31,076 bases of DNA from a virus. Below the pieces are notes generated by a model. That model saw only the letters and a list, made by a program, of their open reading frames with translations. It did no database searches and was not told the origin of the DNA. The position numbers and the translations under genes were made by a program. Positions within the stretch are counted from its first letter, which is position 1. Each line of letters begins with the position of its first letter. Shown piece by piece: positions 22,234 to 31,076 of the stretch. The stretch is from positions 1 to 31,076 of the IMG/VR virus record IMGVR_UViG_3300009130_000092. The stretch is one strand, 5' to 3'.

Positions 22234-23394
22234 CTAGTAGTCTAGCCTGACTCGTAATGTAATGTCGTTGGTGGGGTCCTTGCGGAGCGTCTCTGACAAT
22301 TTTGCCACCGCCAACAGTTCATTATCCGCGGAATATAGCCCAACGGTTGTGATATAAGAAATAGGAGCATCTGTAGACTTAGACTTGACCTGAATCTTAC
22401 TATCACTGGTGTAAGTAGGATTAGAACTATAATTGAAGTCGTTATGGTTGATGCGGCAAAAATAGATTGTCGAGTTCAATTCAGTTGTATTGTTAAAACA
22501 CACCTTGTGCATCCTATTTCTAAAAGCAGTAGAAAGAGCATCAATTGTCCCAGTATCCAAAACGGTGTCGATGATCTCAGGAACAGCGTTCATCTGACTA
22601 TCCGCGCCCGAATCATGAATCTTACCCGGTCCACCAGCGCCATTATATCTAATAAAGATATCTTTAGTAAGGGCGATCACGCCCGCCTGATAAAAGATAA
22701 GACCACAGCGGGGCTCCCAGAGGGGCTGAGCGAGGAGATATGTGGATTGGTCGATGTACGCACCACCACCAACATCCGTTAGCTGCTCCACACTCAAAAT
22801 TCCATACTCTCCTGCTGGCGAGTTGACTCGGTAATCGTTCTCTGCGCCCGTATCTCCAATCACCAATTGTGTATTAGTTGGAGCGGGGTTGTTGTAAGGC
22901 CAGGGTCCTGCGCCATTATAGGCTTGAACAGTATCAACGATGATTTGAAAGGTGCCTTTCTTAATCTCATCCTTACCCAAAAGCCTGGCAAAATTAATAA
23001 AGATAAGGTCATCGTATTTTGTGCCACCAGAAATCAAATCACCATCTTGGTCAAAACGCTGAATTGTTCCGGCTGCATCATATCCCACGAGCACCTGCGC
23101 CATCTGATTATAGATGTTTCTCTTTTTGTTCTGCTGGGTAGTGGGGGTGATGGCTGAACTAGCGCCGACACCAACAGTAAGATCGAAGATGTGGTTAGCC
23201 GAAGAACTGAGGTATGGGTAATCGTAAGCAGACTGAAACATTCCATGAGTATACTGCTTAATGTTACTCCCCGCCAGTGTTGGCTCAGGATAGGTACCCC
23301 AGGTCACACTACCAGTGATAGGAATTGCCTCGTGCAAAAGCGTTCGCGATGTAACCACATCGTCATTCAAAAAAGTCTTAAAAGTTGTAGCCAT
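22234..23394 (-). CDS. Putative tail or baseplate structural protein, paralogue (386 aa)
   Basis: Paralogue of the 393-aa protein encoded just downstream, sharing the layout KKGT-x-x-x-x-x-V in the middle, GVIALTKDIF, NDFNYSSNPTYTSDS and the C-terminal YITTVGLYSADNELLAVAKL block. The N-terminus (MATTFKTFLNDDVVTSRTLL) differs, so the proteins probably share a body and differ in their attachment. The ATG has GAGG in front. It is beta-rich with no catalytic motif. Two such copies in a row suggest two related parts of one structure, for instance successive tail or baseplate subunits. Confidence 0.8.
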   Translation of the reverse strand: MATTFKTFLNDDVVTSRTLLHEAIPITGSVTWGTYPEPTLAGSNIKQYTHGMFQSAYDYPYLSSSANHIFDLTVGVGASSAITPTTQQNKKRNIYNQMAQVLVGYDAAGTIQRFDQDGDLISGGTKYDDLIFINFARLLGKDEIKKGTFQIIVDTVQAYNGAGPWPYNNPAPTNTQLVIGDTGAENDYRVNSPAGEYGILSVEQLTDVGGGAYIDQSTYLLAQPLWEPRCGLIFYQAGVIALTKDIFIRYNGAGGPGKIHDSGADSQMNAVPEIIDTVLDTGTIDALSTAFRNRMHKVCFNNTTELNSTIYFCRINHNDFNYSSNPTYTSDSKIQVKSKSTDAPISYITTVGLYSADNELLAVAKLSETLRKDPTNDITLRVRLDY

Positions 23395-23414
23395 GGTTCT
23401 GTTTTCCTCTTACT

Positions 23415-24353
23415 CTATACCTTCTTAGCAAATCGAACTGGAGCGTCGAGAGCATATCCAGTAGTGGCTCCGGTAACCCTGATCGTAGAATCAATAAACT
23501 TATAGTTATTGGCATCGATAGTCATCAAGGTGCCTCCTCCAATTTGATCAAACAAATAAACGCTCGTGTTCAATTCAAGAGAAGCGCGAAGCTTGAATTG
23601 AATAAATGTTCCACGGGGTCCATCAATTACCTCTGTGGTCAGGGTGTCCGTTTCACTGTTCTCATGAACATACTCCGTGTCGGTTCCCATGGAAAGGTAA
23701 TAGCTGGCGATGTTGTCATCATCCACGAATGATACGGATGCCAGTTCCCCGTCTTTATCGCAAAGCTGAGCGAAACGATTGTCCATTCGGACGATATATT
23801 GCGTCTCTACTAGATCGGCGTCTAAAGTAAAGGCGGGGGAAATTTCTGTAGTGTCGAGCCCTTGGTCGGCACGCACATACCCGCCGCCGGAAGCAGGTCG
23901 CTCGCCTTTCATTAAGCCAGCGGTGTTGTTTACAAATGTAGCACCGGCAAACATAGCGTCTTCAGTATCCTTATCGACACATACCAAGAAAACCCCGGTA
24001 GGGGCAGGACCAGGGGCTTGAACAGTAGAAGTTGCTGTTCCTTCAAAAGTCTGATTCAATAGGATAACAGGCAAATAAAGCAAGTTGGTTCGTGGCAACG
24101 AAATCAAACGATGCTTTAGAATTGAGGTGTTGTTAGTGAACGCCTCTAAGATAGGGGTTTGCATAATTTCTAAATCATAATATGCGCTGCCGCTTGCGTG
24201 AGTTTTGTTGTATAAACCATAGTCAATCTCGTCATCGCCAAGCGCAAACTTAACAACCTTGAAGCTCCCATCGCCTTTTGCTAAGCGTGCTCGTCCTGCG
24301 TCGGTCAAAACCGCGTCTAAAATAATATCACCTGAATTGTCTAAGAAAGCCAT
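23415..24353 (-). CDS. Putative virion structural protein (312 aa)
   Basis: The N-terminus MAFLDNSGDIILDAVLTDAG, followed by RLAKGDGSFKVVKFALGDDE and IDYGLYN, is a compact, probably well-conserved module of marine myophage structural proteins, from memory. The rest is beta-rich and ends VRFAKKV. It has AGGAG before the ATG. No enzyme or membrane motif is seen. It lies between the large structural proteins and the paralogous pair in the same transcript direction, so a tail or baseplate component is likely. Confidence 0.8.
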   Translation of the reverse strand: MAFLDNSGDIILDAVLTDAGRARLAKGDGSFKVVKFALGDDEIDYGLYNKTHASGSAYYDLEIMQTPILEAFTNNTSILKHRLISLPRTNLLYLPVILLNQTFEGTATSTVQAPGPAPTGVFLVCVDKDTEDAMFAGATFVNNTAGLMKGERPASGGGYVRADQGLDTTEISPAFTLDADLVETQYIVRMDNRFAQLCDKDGELASVSFVDDDNIASYYLSMGTDTEYVHENSETDTLTTEVIDGPRGTFIQFKLRASLELNTSVYLFDQIGGGTLMTIDANNYKFIDSTIRVTGATTGYALDAPVRFAKKV

Positions 24354-24420
24354 TCCGCTTGTCTCCTATAGTTGAAAGTAGTGCCCTAACTTTACTAGAT
24401 AAATAGTTATCGGCACCTTT

Positions 24421-27072
24421 TTAACATCCCATTTTTTTTGGTACATGAGTGAACTCTACATTGAAATCTAATTTACGTCCTGTATTTTTAGAAGTAAGTC
24501 GGATTTTGAATTTACGAGTCCAAATTCCCCCACTGTCAGGACCGAGGGTGAGACGATTTAAATCTGCCTCAGAAAATTTTGAAGAACCCATTTTTCGATC
24601 ATTGACCTCCACTTGTGAGATTGAGGGCTCTATCTTAATATACCGCTTAATGTTCTTTTTGTTAACTTTTGTTTTAGTGTCCTCAAGTAAATCTACAATA
24701 TTATGAATAAGGAACACCATGTTCTCTTCTTGGACCATCTCAATTTCATGTATTTCAGACGGGTATGAAGGGTTCTCATGCACATCAACTGATCTGAACA
24801 TATAGTAGTATTTCTTGTTAGGCGATATTCGATCATCATAAGACATGGAGGACGCCGTTATAGTGTTGGGGCGACAAGTAGGACCAGACGACAGAGTGGT
24901 GTGGATGCGTGCAATTTTATTTTTAGCAAAATCACTATACGAATAAGGATGAGTGTCTAGGCGGTATACTTCATAATATGCCGGGGGGTCGTCAGTACTG
25001 AATAACATGGGATTTCCCAAAACAGTGCCTTGAGATTCTGCAATGCCAGAATATGCAAGAGCGTCGCCGCTATCAATGATTACAGGCACTTTTTTATAAG
25101 AATCCATGGGGTTTGTCATAATAAAGCGAACACGATCCGAGACCCCTTTAAAGGGCACAGTTAGAATACCGGGAGCAACCGGAGGAGTATCATTGATTCG
25201 CGAAGTCTCTGAGTAAATTGGTATTTCAATCAACCGCAAAGATGGGGTCTGTTTTACTGTTACCGCAAGCAAAGAAGTGTCGTCGCGAGACGGCTTGACA
25301 TTCTCGTAGCGATAAGCAGTGCCCACAACTAACTGATAGGCGTATATGGTATATGAATAATTCTTATTGTATTTGACCTGGGTGTCGATAAACTTATGAA
25401 CATTTGAATCGCTAGAGTTCATCAAGTAAAAATTTTGTAATGCCTTGTTGGAACGCCCTGTTCGTTTTTCTATTCTATAAAACATTGTCTCAGAGTGTGC
25501 AGGCTTGCCAGCCATTAGTTCAGTGAAGGTTCGAAAATGATTTTTTACTAAGCTCTTGATCTTGTCGGATAGGACTGCACCCATCAAGCTCCTGAAAAAG
25601 CCAAATTCTGCATCGTCTGAGGGGCGTCGACCATTTGGATAGGTTCCTAAGAAAATAGACCTTTCTGTATCATAACCGTGAGTGGTCGTAAGAGAGGGTC
25701 TCGCCGGGGGGCGTTGACTGTTTATCAAATCATTGAACCAGTTTGTAATATCAAAAGTTCGTCGTGATTTTATCCCCTCTTCTATTTGATAGGATGCGAG
25801 ATTATACGCATCAGAATCTACGCTGGACGTTTGAATCCGAGTTTGGCGGCTTTCAAACACGGGAGTTTTTGATCCACCATGCGACTCCATGGAATCCACA
25901 ATGGACGCCTGAAACTTTTCTCCTAGTTCGGTCTTTTTTAAAGCGTCAGCAAACTGTGCGGTGGGATCTGTGCTAAAATCAATTTCAACGTACATCGGAA
26001 ACATGTGCTTCTTTTCACTTATCTCATTTAGCCGGTCGACTTCAGATGGCGAAAACAACATGTTGGAAGCCTTAGCATTTATCTCTCGGCGCATAGGAGT
26101 GACTTTATTGGACCAATAATTTGAAGCATACAGTTCAAAATATTTAGATAAAGAAGAGGATGGTACGGTTTTTTGTTGTTTAGTGGTAAAATTTGACTCT
26201 ACAAGAGGGTTCTCAAAAACCTTATATTCTGAAGGGTTGATCGCGCCTCCGAGACTTAGAAAATTTCGATAACTATCATTCTTCACCATGGTACGAGAAT
26301 CCATATACACCACATATAAATTCGGTAGAGACTTTTCAGAGACACGAGTCTGAGACATAAAATTTTCATACTGTTCGATATAAAAATTATAAACCCCTTT
26401 GATATCGACATAAGCAGGGGCAAAACCTGTCTGATAGTGGTCGATCTCTTCTTTATCAAGGGGCAGCGCCATCTTGGAAGTATGGTCGTAGTATACTTGC
26501 GATGTGCCTCGAAAGCCCGTCGTCGGGTTCATAGCGGCAGCAGTGTAGCCACTGTATACCCCATCAAAAATGCTCCAAAACGCTCGTTCATCAAAGCGCC
26601 ATCCATCAAAATCAATCTTATAAAGATTCGTATTTCCCTTTAGCCCGATAATCTCAACGGTCTCAAACATATTCCCAGAAGTCCCTGGGGTTTCCATTAC
26701 TGACGCAGCGGGGAGAAATTCCACCGGAATGTGAGGTTGTGCTGTGCTGATGTCACTAGCTAAGCGGCGGCTGGAAGTATTTGAGTCTGTGGTCCAGAAA
26801 TTTCCACACTTTGCACGAATACGGTCTATTACATTAGGATTTTCGTCTTTTAGTCTCTCTAAATCAAAAGACATGTCTACATTGTTCGGGTCAGTGATAA
26901 ATAAATCTCGCCCAATAGCTTGAACGCTAGCGCCTGAAACTAAAACCGCCTGTCTGGTTTGAGTCTTGTCGTTACTTTGAGCAACTATGTCACCTAGAGC
27001 AACATCAAGGGTAGGGAGCTTTATTGCCTCAGCAATAGAGGAAAGGTCTTTGATTTTTATCTTCTTAGGCAT
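24421..27072 (-). CDS. Large virion structural protein, unknown (883 aa)
   Basis: Not assigned to a named family. It begins MPKKIKIKDLSSIAEAIKLP and ends EFTHVPKKMGC. It has many aromatic and polar residues and alternating beta and helical parts. Near 735-775 the text SPNKKYYYMFRSVDVHENPS, then SEIHEIEMV, resembles a fibronectin type III strand pattern. No enzyme motif or signal peptide was found. The start lies one base after the previous stop (TAAGATG) with no ribosome site, so it is probably translated by coupling with the 1116-aa protein, with which it may form one tail or baseplate assembly. Confidence 0.8.
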   Translation of the reverse strand: MPKKIKIKDLSSIAEAIKLPTLDVALGDIVAQSNDKTQTRQAVLVSGASVQAIGRDLFITDPNNVDMSFDLERLKDENPNVIDRIRAKCGNFWTTDSNTSSRRLASDISTAQPHIPVEFLPAASVMETPGTSGNMFETVEIIGLKGNTNLYKIDFDGWRFDERAFWSIFDGVYSGYTAAAMNPTTGFRGTSQVYYDHTSKMALPLDKEEIDHYQTGFAPAYVDIKGVYNFYIEQYENFMSQTRVSEKSLPNLYVVYMDSRTMVKNDSYRNFLSLGGAINPSEYKVFENPLVESNFTTKQQKTVPSSSLSKYFELYASNYWSNKVTPMRREINAKASNMLFSPSEVDRLNEISEKKHMFPMYVEIDFSTDPTAQFADALKKTELGEKFQASIVDSMESHGGSKTPVFESRQTRIQTSSVDSDAYNLASYQIEEGIKSRRTFDITNWFNDLINSQRPPARPSLTTTHGYDTERSIFLGTYPNGRRPSDDAEFGFFRSLMGAVLSDKIKSLVKNHFRTFTELMAGKPAHSETMFYRIEKRTGRSNKALQNFYLMNSSDSNVHKFIDTQVKYNKNYSYTIYAYQLVVGTAYRYENVKPSRDDTSLLAVTVKQTPSLRLIEIPIYSETSRINDTPPVAPGILTVPFKGVSDRVRFIMTNPMDSYKKVPVIIDSGDALAYSGIAESQGTVLGNPMLFSTDDPPAYYEVYRLDTHPYSYSDFAKNKIARIHTTLSSGPTCRPNTITASSMSYDDRISPNKKYYYMFRSVDVHENPSYPSEIHEIEMVQEENMVFLIHNIVDLLEDTKTKVNKKNIKRYIKIEPSISQVEVNDRKMGSSKFSEADLNRLTLGPDSGGIWTRKFKIRLTSKNTGRKLDFNVEFTHVPKKMGC

Positions 27073-27073
27073 C

Positions 27074-30000
27074 TTATGTAATTATGTTTGAGGTCATATA
27101 TTCACCTCTTATTAGCGAGATTGATGACCACATCTCTTGAAGAACTCCTTCAGTGAGTGCTCTTATATTTTGTGGACGGCGTAGTCCTTGACGAGAAGAA
27201 CGAATAAAGAAATACTCGTCATACGATGGGAGGTCGATACCAATAGGACGTGTGAGCCCTAGAATAGAAGAGTTATACCCGCGCATCCTGCACAATAATA
27301 AGTCTCCTTTGCTTTGCAGATAATCTTCACGAGTAAGAGGTTTCCAAGATGAACGACTAATTGATAATTTTTTAAGAGGCTTATTAGAACTTTGAAGCAT
27401 GTCCTCCTCAAAACCATCAAAATATTCGACAGAGTTCAACAGCCCTATATTGAGATCATACACGGCTGAATACTTGGGATCTCGAACAAAATCCCCATCG
27501 ATATTAAAGAAGTTGTGCAAAGGCAGTGAACCATTGACTGATGGAGCGGCGAGGGAAATTACCTGATTAGGTAACCGTTCCCCTTGAATAAGGGCGGCAC
27601 GCACAGTACTTGTTTGAACATTCAAATCATAATCATAAACTGTCTGTGTGATTGGATGGGGCACACGACTTGGAGCTTTCTGAAATCTTACAAAAGGACC
27701 CACGAAATCACGCAGAAAGACATTAGCAACTGTGTTGTTTTGGTCGGCTGACGGCACTGGTCCAGCAACAGGCGCACCAGCCAAGACTTCGCCTTGGTGG
27801 CACTTGTCGGGCACCACAATTTCAACCTCGGGGTCTACCGTATCTAAAAGAGAAATTGTATTTCCAATCGATAGAGCAGGGTCCTGGGGGGAGAGGTACA
27901 CTAGAGGCTGTGAGAGGTTTGCACCGGGACTCTGAAGTGTGGCTCCAAATGAAGCTAAAGAATCAACAAGGCGATCCTCATAATTCATGTTTTTATTATC
28001 TGGTGGGCTTGCGGTCACGCGGGAAGCTTCGGTGCTCGTATAACTGTATAGGGTAGCAACCACGTTGGAAGCCTTTTCGTAATCTACTACTTTAAGATCA
28101 TTATAGAAAATGTCCTCTTCAGATCCCAAAAACACCATCGAGGGTGAAAGGAACATAAAATCATTTTGTAATACTGGTTGGTTTTCGACAAAAGCCATAT
28201 TACCGGCAACTAAACTTATAGTAGAAGTAGGGTCCGAAAACCATTTTGCATTCTCATAAGATACGCGCTGGGACCATCGTTCTGCTTCTAATAGCTTCAA
28301 GCCGTCAGAATTGTAGTTATCATTAGCACCACCATCGCGGGTGGTGAAGGCAATAGAAGACAGATAATCATAGCCGAAATATTTTCTAACATTGGAATCA
28401 AAAAAATCGGTCTCAAACCATTTGCTAATCTGGAAGGTTTTGTCGGCGGGGTTTGCAGGAACAAACTGCTTTGAAGAAGAATGGTGGCTTGCACTTTCTT
28501 CCGCACCAACTAAAGATTCTAAACGTCGTACTAATGTCTCACATAAAGAAATAAAATGAATTAGCCCTGGGATGCTGCCGGTAGTAGGGTTGATCATTGA
28601 GAAAAACCCTTTAGCAATAGGTGTCGTTTTCTTTGCCCCAAACATTTTTAGAACATAGATGAAATCTGTAATTGATTTGTTCCAGGGTTGCTCCGTAAAA
28701 AGAGGGTACTTTTCATTCATCTGGTCGGTAAAATTGGAAGTAAACCTTCCACTAATCAAAGAAAAGTTACCCCGCGATAAACCCGTTTGAACTGCGCTTG
28801 CCTCCCCTGCGTGATCAATATGTGGGTTAGCAGTCAAAACGCCTTTAGTCATACCAGGAGACGACGCAATTGTTTTATATTCTTGAAGGGAGGCAATATT
28901 AGCTTTCAAGTCGGCAATTGTGGAGAGTAAAAAGGTTTTTACCCCGTCTTTAATTTGAAAATCTACCCCGTATGTATAGATACCGTCAGTCTTCGCGGAG
29001 ACTGTCTTGTCCATGCCGGTGAAGTAACGAACTTCAGATGTGCTAGGGTTTGCCGCCACTGTCGCAAGCTCCACTTCTTTGAGAGAAGCCGAAGTCGTTT
29101 CACTGTTGATTCCATTCCCCGAAGCAGATATTAACACTTCCTCAGGGTCTATGTTGGCATCAAAAACAATAGTCGAGGGACTGACCGCGCCGAGTGTGTT
29201 TGCAGTTTGCGTTTTTCTCACTCTTTTACGAGACAAGCGTGCAGATACAATATCTGAGCCTGCGATTATTTCTCGCTGAGTTTCTTCATCCAAGTGCTGC
29301 AAAATTCTTCCAAACAAGGAATTGTTCTCCAGGGCTCGCATAAAGTTTACACCAAACAAGAGTCTAGATGAACCACCAGGGTCGCGAGAAATCAACAGCT
29401 CCGAAAAATAATTATCTTTCTCAGATAACGACATAACAGTCATACTATTTCCTGTTGTCGCAGGCGGATTTAATAATCGCAAAATCTCATCATTCGTAGT
29501 ACCAAATAAATCCATGTCTACTAATTTAGTGGCACGAGAAATGCGGAAGTCATGCACTTTAGCATTGGGTACCAAATGTTTAGAAAGGAGCATCGGGGAT
29601 CTATTAGATGCCGTACCCGAAAGCCAGGTATTATCAATTCCTCGATGAACCGGACCAGCCCAGATATCCCCCTCAACTGTTTTGAACACAGAAGCAGTAG
29701 AAACAATTCTATAATTATCAATGACGATCTCTGAGGATACTTTGCCGTTTTGTTCTTTAGCAGAAGTCACATCCACGGAGAGGTTGTAGTCTGCTTGAAC
29801 AGCGGCTAAATCTATGTAAGATAGGGCAAAATATGCAAGATGCTGCGGGTCTTCATTAGGAACCGTAAATCGGGTGCGAAAACTAAAGTTATAAACCCGA
29901 GAACCTGAGTCGGTTAGATCTACGGAAGAGCGAAAAAGCCTTACTGATTCTTTGTTTGACATCGCCGCAGCAATACTAATCTCTTGTCGTTGAGTGGCGG

Positions 30001-30424
30001 ATCTTAGTTGAGCCATCAGGCTTCTTCGGGCGGCAGCGGATACATACCCCATCTCCCCTAACAGCGGAGACTGCAAATAATTATTGTCATCAGAAACCAG
30101 ACGAATAGCGTTTTGGTTTCGGGAGAGAATGCTCGTAATCTCAGGATCGGTACTTTGAATAATTTTTATTTTTAAGTACTTCTGAAATTCTGCCTCTTGA
30201 AGCCAGGAGCCGATCATATCATTTCCCAACATTTCTTTAAGAGAAATATCAATGGAAATAGTAAGAGATTCAGAAGCGGTGAAAGCACGACCGTTATCAA
30301 TCTCTTTAATGTGTGGATTGTCTTGATCGTGGGAATTGCCCGCAGTCTCCAAAGACACAGACTCGATGAAGACATCAGGGGTAAGCGACCCTAAAAGACT
30401 TTCTTGGTTTAAGGGAAGGGGCAT
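27074..30424 (-). CDS. Very large virion structural protein, unknown (1116 aa)
   Basis: The ATG at 30424 overlaps the preceding stop as TAATG; a GTG two codons upstream, nearer to GGAG, is the alternative. The chain opens MPLPLNQESLLGSLTPDVFI and the N-terminal 250 residues are beta-rich, with a helical segment (SAAARRSLMAQLRSATQRQE). The centre is mixed and the C-terminus runs to TSNIIT. No membrane segment, protease or lysozyme motif was recognised. Size and neighbours suggest a baseplate, hub or tail-associated protein. The family is unknown to me. Confidence 0.8.
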   Translation of the reverse strand: MPLPLNQESLLGSLTPDVFIESVSLETAGNSHDQDNPHIKEIDNGRAFTASESLTISIDISLKEMLGNDMIGSWLQEAEFQKYLKIKIIQSTDPEITSILSRNQNAIRLVSDDNNYLQSPLLGEMGYVSAAARRSLMAQLRSATQRQEISIAAAMSNKESVRLFRSSVDLTDSGSRVYNFSFRTRFTVPNEDPQHLAYFALSYIDLAAVQADYNLSVDVTSAKEQNGKVSSEIVIDNYRIVSTASVFKTVEGDIWAGPVHRGIDNTWLSGTASNRSPMLLSKHLVPNAKVHDFRISRATKLVDMDLFGTTNDEILRLLNPPATTGNSMTVMSLSEKDNYFSELLISRDPGGSSRLLFGVNFMRALENNSLFGRILQHLDEETQREIIAGSDIVSARLSRKRVRKTQTANTLGAVSPSTIVFDANIDPEEVLISASGNGINSETTSASLKEVELATVAANPSTSEVRYFTGMDKTVSAKTDGIYTYGVDFQIKDGVKTFLLSTIADLKANIASLQEYKTIASSPGMTKGVLTANPHIDHAGEASAVQTGLSRGNFSLISGRFTSNFTDQMNEKYPLFTEQPWNKSITDFIYVLKMFGAKKTTPIAKGFFSMINPTTGSIPGLIHFISLCETLVRRLESLVGAEESASHHSSSKQFVPANPADKTFQISKWFETDFFDSNVRKYFGYDYLSSIAFTTRDGGANDNYNSDGLKLLEAERWSQRVSYENAKWFSDPTSTISLVAGNMAFVENQPVLQNDFMFLSPSMVFLGSEEDIFYNDLKVVDYEKASNVVATLYSYTSTEASRVTASPPDNKNMNYEDRLVDSLASFGATLQSPGANLSQPLVYLSPQDPALSIGNTISLLDTVDPEVEIVVPDKCHQGEVLAGAPVAGPVPSADQNNTVANVFLRDFVGPFVRFQKAPSRVPHPITQTVYDYDLNVQTSTVRAALIQGERLPNQVISLAAPSVNGSLPLHNFFNIDGDFVRDPKYSAVYDLNIGLLNSVEYFDGFEEDMLQSSNKPLKKLSISRSSWKPLTREDYLQSKGDLLLCRMRGYNSSILGLTRPIGIDLPSYDEYFFIRSSRQGLRRPQNIRALTEGVLQEMWSSISLIRGEYMTSNIIT

Positions 30425-31076
30425 TAGCACTCATCTCCAGGGAGGGGGGGATCATCATCATAAACATCGCGAGAGATGGTGGTGCCACCTTCTTTACAGT
30501 GAAGCTCGTCGTTTACATAATATTCGTCTCGTGGGCGTAAGTTGTTTCGCAATTTACAAAGAAGATCTTCGCTAATTTCGCTATCCACTGATATCTTGAA
30601 AAAATAATCGACACACGTCATATCAATTTCAGCGGGAGGGATTTTTTCTATTTCACTTTCATCAAGTAAAATGCCATTCTTTATCAACTCGGGGGAGCGA
30701 ATGAAAGATAAGGGTTTGAGTTTTTCCACTTGGTGGCGCTCAGCGGTCGGAAGCCCAGGTGTGTCAATATTGGCAATAGTCACTGTCTCTACCTCAAAAA
30801 TTTCCATCTCAAAGTTTTCATTATAAAAGGGTGTGTTTTCTTCTTCAATCTGCAAAACAAGAGCACTGCCTGAAACACGAATTATCTGGTCTCCTATCAA
30901 AGAGTCTTGGGCGGTGGCGCAGGGAGAAGAGCTATGCTCATGGGCAGCTTCATCGACATCTGTGATGTGGGAATGTGCTGGTCGGTGGACGTCTGGATAA
31001 ACATGCAAAAATGTTTCATACTGACTGTCGATCTGTAATTGGGGAATTTTTTGAGTAGGAAGAGAACCCGTCTCAT
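30424..31076 (-). CDS. Structural-region protein, C-terminal part (partial)
   Basis: The frame is open from the right edge to a TAA at 30424, so the true start lies outside the window. The visible 216 residues include LPTQKIPQLQIDSQYETFLH, a His-rich patch (VHRPAHSHITDVDEAAHEH), a beta-type middle (EMEIFEVETVTIANIDTPGL) and an acidic, proline-ending tail (DDDPPLPGDEC). The stop is joined to the 1116-aa gene as TAATG. The His patch could bind metal, a guess. No family recognised. Confidence 0.75.
   Translation of the reverse strand, partial: ETGSLPTQKIPQLQIDSQYETFLHVYPDVHRPAHSHITDVDEAAHEHSSSPCATAQDSLIGDQIIRVSGSALVLQIEEENTPFYNENFEMEIFEVETVTIANIDTPGLPTAERHQVEKLKPLSFIRSPELIKNGILLDESEIEKIPPAEIDMTCVDYFFKISVDSEISEDLLCKLRNNLRPRDEYYVNDELHCKEGGTTISRDVYDDDPPLPGDEC

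Noticed and set aside
1-31076. tRNA genes, CRISPR arrays, insertion sequences, integrase or attachment sites, homing endonucleases
   Set aside because: None was seen in the short gaps, and no reading frame shows transposase, integrase or homing motifs. A computed tRNA scan was not possible.

Overview
The window is a stretch of a T4-type tailed phage (myovirus) genome. Every gene I can support lies on the minus strand, so transcription runs from the high to the low coordinates. The diagnostic genes are a gp23-type major capsid protein (cut off by the left edge), a gp22-type acidic scaffold, a gp21-type prohead protease, a gp20-type portal, a gp17-type terminase large subunit and a gp47/gp46-type recombination nuclease-ATPase. 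The alanine-rich 'LQADVDQNEADADAA' coiled repeats, the 'SGTYPNPTV' fibre repeats and the style of the tail genes recall uncultured marine or aquatic T4-like phages. That ecological label is an inference. The host cannot be read from the sequence.

Layout in the direction of transcription. (1) 31076-21035: six genes of unassigned, probably tail or baseplate, structural proteins: a partial gene, two very large proteins of about 1116 and 883 aa, one of 312 aa, and two paralogues of 386 and 393 aa. (2) 21035-16404: a DNA module with a RuvC-like resolvase, a gp61/DnaG-like primase with zinc ribbon and TOPRIM, and a single-chain fusion of the gp47/SbcD nuclease to the gp46/SbcC ATPase. (3) 16347-15318: three small membrane proteins that look like a lysis accessory set (holin-like, Rz-like, and a protein with signal peptide plus C-terminal anchor). 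No endolysin is present. (4) 15321-8202: a zinc-cysteine protein, two small conserved unknowns, terminase, portal, two prohead-core candidates, a small CPMC membrane protein, a 46-aa microgene and the protease, mostly joined by ATGA or TAATG overlaps. (5) 8205-7556: a small head-associated protein and a phage-encoded ribosomal protein bS21. (6) 7507-1764: a cassette of fibre or adhesin genes, including a LamG-like lectin and a 761-aa repeat protein. (7) 1534-1: scaffold and capsid, set off by a strong GAAA-tetraloop terminator.

The genes form a head-assembly and DNA-packaging line: portal, core, protease, scaffold and capsid build the prohead, and terminase fills it. The resolvase and SbcCD-like fusion probably process replicative concatemers before packaging. 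Two departures from the T4 order stand out. The sheath and tube genes (18, 19) are not between terminase and portal. About 6.5 kb containing the bS21 gene and the adhesin cassette lies between the protease gene and the scaffold gene. A rare sequence, TATAAATTAT, resembling the T4 late-promoter octamer, occurs at three sites, one before the scaffold-capsid unit and one before the packaging genes. No tRNA, CRISPR array, insertion sequence or integrase was found, and no gene-free stretch exceeds about 230 bases.
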